Shown here: in pieces, positions 11,443 through 14,883 of the stretch
Numbering within the stretch: the stretch's first letter is position 1
Layout of the letters: every line of letters begins with the position of its first letter
Assembly: GCA_937127195.1 (NCBI GenBank)
Contig: CAKZLT010000694.1
Location: 1-14,883 of the forward strand
Source of the DNA: an uncultured Saprospiraceae bacterium
Lineage (GTDB): Bacteria; Bacteroidota; Bacteroidia; Chitinophagales; Saprospiraceae
DNA length: 14,883 bases
Direction: 5' to 3'
Program-made: the position numbers and the translations under genes
The notes under the pieces: model-generated
Told to the model about the DNA's origin: nothing
Databases searched by the model: none
What the model saw: the letters and a program-made list of their open reading frames with translations, nothing else

Positions 11443-13521
11443 CTACTTCCCGTCAGGATAAGCGATACGAACGTGGTAAATGCTTTTTAATAATTTTTTG
11501 AAAACGGTTTTGACTATTTTCATTTCTTTAAAAGTCAAATCTGCTTCATCAAATTGATTTTGCTTGATTTTACCAGCTATTATTCCTTCAACTAAGTTAT
11601 TAATAGCTTCTTCGTCTGGATTTTTGAGACTTTTAGAAGCTGCTTCGATAGAGTCTGCCATCATGAGAATAGCTTCTTCCTTTGTTTGTGGTCGCCTACC
11701 TTTATAAGTAAAAAGGTTTGGATCTGTTTCTGTATCTGGATTTTCTTTAAGGTGTTTTCTATAAAAATATTCAACCCTAGTCGTTCCGTGATGTGAAACT
11801 ATAAAGTCAATAATGACTTTGGGTAAACCTTCTTTTTTTGCGATTCGTTCGCCTTCTGTAGCGTGTTCTAATATAAAAGTAGCACTTTGAAGCGGCGTTA
11901 GGTTATCGTGAGGACTTTGTCCGCTTTGATTTTCGATGAAATGAAATGGGTTTTTCATTTTACCAATATCATGATATAGAGCAGCAACTTTTACCAAAAG
12001 GGCATTTCCTCCAATCGCAGAAACGGCATTTTCAGCCAAATTACCAACCTGTAAAGAATGTTGAAGTGTACCTGGAGCTTTCAAAGAAAGTTCTTTGAGC
12101 AAAGGATTATCCAATGAACTAAGTTCTATTAGTGTAATATCTGAGGTGAAACCGAAGATACGTTCGAGTAGCGGAACTAGCGGATAAGCTAATAAAGTGA
12201 ATAAGGTATTAAGTGCAATCCATCCAACGGGCTGCCAATTAATAGCTGAGAATACGCCTTCTTTTATAAAAGATAAGGCTAGGTACATACTAATATAGGT
12301 CAAAAAGATAAAGAGCATAGATATAAAAAAGCTCGACCAATTTCGGGTTTTTACATTAGAAAGTACGACCACGATACCCACTAATATTTGTACAAATAGG
12401 AATTCGTAGCCTTGTACTGATAGAAAACCAGCCAATAATACGATAATAATATGAGTAAAAAATGCAACTCGCTCATTATAAAAATTCTTAATTACGATAG
12501 GAGCAATGCAGAATGGTATCAGGTATGGATTGATGAAACCAACTTTGAAAATGGAATAAGATAAATAGCTAAATGCAGCAATCCACATGAGCATAAAGGC
12601 TAGTTTCTGAAAATTAGCGAAGATGCTTTTTTCATAGATAGCAAAGTACAAAACGAGTGTGCCAATCAAAAAGAAGGTTAAGAGTAAATATCCAGAAAAG
12701 ACTAGCCAACTGTTTTTTTCATTGGTTTGATTATTGACTAAATCTTTGAGTGAAAGTAATTTTTGGTAAGTATTTTCATCAATGGTATTTCCTCTTCTAA
12801 CCAGAATGTCGCCTTTTTGGATTTTGTCTTTAGAACGAGAAATTTTATTGATTTCTAGTTGGTGATAATACTTTGTGATACTGTCATTATATGCAATATT
12901 AGGAAGAATTGCTTCTTCCATTAGGTCTAATAGAAAGTCTGCTTGTGGCAAGTTACTAGCATAAAGCGAATCACTCATGAATTTTTCGGCTTGGTCTTCA
13001 TTCCGAATATTTTTAATGATTCTGCGTTCGGCTCGATTCTGAGCATATAGTACATTGATGATGGTGTTTTCGCCTTCAATGGCTTGCTGTTCGCTAATTT
13101 TGATAATACCACTACCAAATATTCGGAATAATAGCCGATTACCTAGCTGTCTATATTCGTTTTGGTTTTCTCTAACGTCTTGATACTGAGATAAATCTAC
13201 GGATTGTATTTTAGATAAAAACTCCGCTTCAAAAAGATTGCGTTGAGTAGCAGTGATTTGGCTATCTTTTAAATAGAAAGGGTTTAACTTGCTTTTGAGT
13301 GTATTTACTTCTGCTTGATATACTTCTTCTGGCTTTTGAATTGCAAAATCAAAAGGAGCTGTTAAATCGTTATAACGCCAAGTTCCGCTTTTTTCAAATT
13401 TAAAATTGAAAGCCGTTGTATTGGGAAAGAGTAAACTAACCATTAAGATTACAGCACCAATCAACAAATATCGAGTGACGGATGGCAGGCGTTTGAGAAA
13501 TGCTAAAATTCGTTCTTTCAT
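11443..13521 (-). CDS. 7TMR-HD family phosphohydrolase, PgpH-like (probable cyclic-di-AMP phosphodiesterase)
   Basis: The 692-residue protein has one N-terminal membrane helix (about 15-33), then an extracytoplasmic 7TMR-HDED domain (about 35-270) with the conserved KGDILVRRGNTID (236-248). A run of hydrophobic helices follows (about 273-455, the 7TM part), then a cytoplasmic HD domain. The HD metal site is complete: H488 (GTLQHSLQVGNLAE), H517-D518 in LYHDIGKMKNP (515-525), H577-H578 in VSHHGTTRVEYF, and D623 in MADSIEA. Characterised members such as Listeria PgpH hydrolyse cyclic-di-AMP to pApA, using the outer domain to sense signals. The same role is likely here, but no cyclase gene is in the window. 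It heads the pgpH-miaA pair. Its upstream gap contains the candidate MITE, and no strong promoter box was found; a near match (TACTTTC) lies around 13546-13552. Confidence 0.93.
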   Translation of the reverse strand: MKERILAFLKRLPSVTRYLLIGAVILMVSLLFPNTTAFNFKFEKSGTWRYNDLTAPFDFAIQKPEEVYQAEVNTLKSKLNPFYLKDSQITATQRNLFEAEFLSKIQSVDLSQYQDVRENQNEYRQLGNRLLFRIFGSGIIKISEQQAIEGENTIINVLYAQNRAERRIIKNIRNEDQAEKFMSDSLYASNLPQADFLLDLMEEAILPNIAYNDSITKYYHQLEINKISRSKDKIQKGDILVRRGNTIDENTYQKLLSLKDLVNNQTNEKNSWLVFSGYLLLTFFLIGTLVLYFAIYEKSIFANFQKLAFMLMWIAAFSYLSYSIFKVGFINPYLIPFCIAPIVIKNFYNERVAFFTHIIIVLLAGFLSVQGYEFLFVQILVGIVVVLSNVKTRNWSSFFISMLFIFLTYISMYLALSFIKEGVFSAINWQPVGWIALNTLFTLLAYPLVPLLERIFGFTSDITLIELSSLDNPLLKELSLKAPGTLQHSLQVGNLAENAVSAIGGNALLVKVAALYHDIGKMKNPFHFIENQSGQSPHDNLTPLQSATFILEHATEGERIAKKEGLPKVIIDFIVSHHGTTRVEYFYRKHLKENPDTETDPNLFTYKGRRPQTKEEAILMMADSIEAASKSLKNPDEEAINNLVEGIIAGKIKQNQFDEADLTFKEMKIVKTVFKKLLKSIYHVRIAYPDGK

Positions 13522-13609
13522 ATCTTTAAAACTAACTATATAATGAAAGTACGAATTTTATGACTTTTTAAATAATTGTATAAAGTTTTATTAATTGTTG
13601 TTATACAAA

Positions 13610-13753
13610 AAACAAGGGGGCATAACAAATTGTCAGAAAAAACATTTGCGAAATCTAGGAGATTTGGCAAATGGGTTGCGTAAAAGAGATTTGCCAAATC
13701 TTTAAGATTTCGCCAATCTAGTATGCGACAACTTGTTATGCACCCAAACAAGG
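13610..13753. mobile_element. candidate MITE: nested-palindrome element with flanking direct repeat
   Basis: AAACAAGG occurs exactly at 13610-13617 and 13746-13753, flanking an element of 128-130 bases. Its ends are inverted repeats: GGGGGCATAACAAATTGTC (13616-13634) against GACAACTTGTTATGCACCC (13727-13745), 17 of 19 complementary. Inside, 13648-13672 and 13689-13713 form a second stem of 22 pairs in 25 around a 16-base loop. If the element starts at the first G of the run, the duplication is 6 bp (AAACAA); otherwise it is 8 bp. There is no coding capacity beyond shadow frames, so it would need a transposase supplied elsewhere. It lies in the 269-base gap between the peptidase stop and the pgpH start. 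As RNA it would fold into a long hairpin and could end or attenuate transcription. The parent transposon family is not recognised. Confidence 0.7.
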
Positions 13754-13790
13754 TCGAAGTAATAGCAAACCTTAATTTTATCACCCAAAA

Positions 13791-14819
13791 CTATTTAAAA
13801 ATGAAAGTCTTCGCTTCTTTATTATCTAACATATAGCCACGGTACATTCCTGCGGTATTGAAAGGCATTGATACATTTCCATTTTTATCAATAGAAATAA
13901 GTCCGCCAGAACCTTCTACTTTTACTAATTTGTTATTAATAACTTCATTTCCTGCGGCTTCAAGTGTCATATTTTTGTATTCCATCAAGGCAGAAACATC
14001 ATGAGCAACAGCGTATCTAATGAAAAATTCGCCATGCCCAGTACAACTAATAGCACAGGTTGCATTATTCGCATAAGTTCCAGCTCCAATAATTGGAGAA
14101 TCTCCAATTCTGCCATATTTTTTGTTGGTCATTCCTCCCGTTGAAGTTCCAGCAGCTAAATTTCCCGATTTGTCCAAAGCTGCTGCACCAACTGTTCCAA
14201 ATTTATAATCATTATGTTCTGAAAGTAATTTAGAACTACCAGTTTCGGAGTTTTTTATTTTTTGTAAACTCTTAAAACGACGCTCAGTATAGAAGTAACT
14301 ATTATCGACAGTATCCAATTTTTGAAGAATAGCAAACTGATTTGCACCTTCGCCAGAAAGCATTACATGGTCTGATTTTTCCATGACTGCACGAGCTGCT
14401 GTAATAGGATTTTTGACAATAGTTACGCCGCCGACTGCTCCTGCATTCAAGGTTGAGCCATCCATGAAAGAAGCGTCGAGTTCGTTTGTGCCAGCATTAG
14501 TAAATACAGCGCCTTTTCCTGCATTGAAGAGTGGAGAATTTTCCATAATCATAATGGCAGCTTGTACCGCATCAATACTTGTACCGCCTTTTTCAAGAAT
14601 AGAATGTCCTGCATTTAGAGCTTCTTGAAGTTTGGAATGATAAGCTTTTTCTAATGAATCGCTTAGGTTTTCTTTTAATATTGTTCCTGCCCCTCCATGA
14701 ATAACGATACCGAATTCAGCATTTTTGGTGGTGCTATTTTGAGTTGATGTATTACAATTGATGGTGAAAAAGGCTATTAAAATAAGAAGAGTTGATTGAG
14801 CGATTAGATTTTTTTTCAT
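13791..14819 (-). CDS. exported isoaspartyl peptidase / L-asparaginase (Ntn hydrolase)
   Basis: The 342-residue protein is a plant-type asparaginase. It has an N-terminal hydrophobic signal (residues 5-21), then FGIVIHGGAGT (36-46), LFNAGKGAVFTNAGTNELDA (97-116) and, before the self-cleavage site, KFGTVGAAALDKSGN (206-220). T209 is the predicted new N-terminal nucleophile after autoprocessing into alpha and beta chains. STGGMTNKKYGRIGDSPIIG (226-245) and CTGHGEFF (259-266) form the substrate site. The family removes beta-aspartyl residues from dipeptides and often hydrolyses asparagine. C22 in TINC could be lipidated, but asparagine at -1 is an unusual lipobox residue, so either a lipoprotein or an ordinary secreted periplasmic enzyme is possible. 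It is first in the leftward set, 269 bases ahead of pgpH. The window ends 64 bases upstream, and no clear promoter box was found there. Confidence 0.94.
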   Translation of the reverse strand: MKKNLIAQSTLLILIAFFTINCNTSTQNSTTKNAEFGIVIHGGAGTILKENLSDSLEKAYHSKLQEALNAGHSILEKGGTSIDAVQAAIMIMENSPLFNAGKGAVFTNAGTNELDASFMDGSTLNAGAVGGVTIVKNPITAARAVMEKSDHVMLSGEGANQFAILQKLDTVDNSYFYTERRFKSLQKIKNSETGSSKLLSEHNDYKFGTVGAAALDKSGNLAAGTSTGGMTNKKYGRIGDSPIIGAGTYANNATCAISCTGHGEFFIRYAVAHDVSALMEYKNMTLEAAGNEVINNKLVKVEGSGGLISIDKNGNVSMPFNTAGMYRGYMLDNKEAKTFIFK

Positions 14820-14883
14820 TAGAAAGGTTGTATTTTTTTATTAAAAAAATCATTTATAAATAAAAAGCATTGAAACAATACCT

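Noticed and set aside
13616..13745. Integron attC site, suggested by GCATAAC...GTTATGC ends on a ~130 bp imperfect palindrome
   Set aside because: The end boxes do not fully fit the RYYYAAC/GTTRRRY consensus, there is no integrase or cassette array, and the exact flanking direct repeat fits a transposon-like insertion better.
13536..13784. 82-codon minus-strand frame in the peptidase-pgpH gap
   Set aside because: It runs through the candidate MITE, has no family resemblance, and is explained by the chance openness of the palindrome.

Overview
The window looks like chromosomal DNA of a low-G+C Bacteroidota bacterium. The evidence is: A-rich leaders instead of Shine-Dalgarno sites before most start codons; a perfect Bacteroidota-type -7 box (TAnnTTTG) upstream of pyrD; a WbqC-family protein; an Rpn-type PD-(D/E)XK nuclease; a PhoD-type lipoprotein; and a 7TMR-HD phosphohydrolase of the form usual in this phylum. 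The order within the phylum cannot be read from the sequence.

Layout. At the far left there may be the first 15 codons of a gene pointing out of the window, then an AT-rich gap with a long inverted repeat. The + strand carries an Rpn-like nuclease (286-1155), a WbqC-family protein (1186-1812), rlmH (1882-2355), an RlmI-like rRNA cytosine methyltransferase (2490-3707), an orphan four-helix membrane protein (3772-4218), pepT (4380-5621), a thymidylate kinase with an unexplained C-terminal extension (5754-6800), a PhoD-like phosphatase lipoprotein (6965-8476) and a WaaE-like family 2 glycosyltransferase (8523-9272). After a convergent hairpin the - strand carries, in transcription order, an exported isoaspartyl peptidase/asparaginase (14819-13791), a PgpH-like 7TMR-HD protein (13521-11443), miaA (11401-10499) and pyrD (10387-9356).

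Function. Most genes are housekeeping: 23S rRNA methylation (rlmH, RlmI-like), tRNA modification (miaA), nucleotide synthesis (pyrD, tmk), peptide turnover (pepT, isoaspartyl peptidase), phosphate release outside the cytoplasm (PhoD), surface polysaccharide work (GT2, perhaps WbqC) and probable cyclic-di-AMP control (PgpH-like). No dedicated defence, CRISPR, prophage or biosynthetic system is visible.

The unusual content is between the genes. Nearly every gap is filled with short, hairpin-forming, word-like repeats that begin within about ten bases of a stop codon, and in two places run into the coding frame. They include a heptamer hairpin array before tmk, a related hairpin between GT2 and pyrD, 35-37 bp elements sharing a 10-mer before three housekeeping genes, and CGCAGAG- and CACGAAT-type repeats. 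The best single find is a ~130 bp nested-palindrome element between the peptidase and pgpH genes. It has terminal inverted repeats and an exact 8-bp flanking duplication, so it looks like a MITE.
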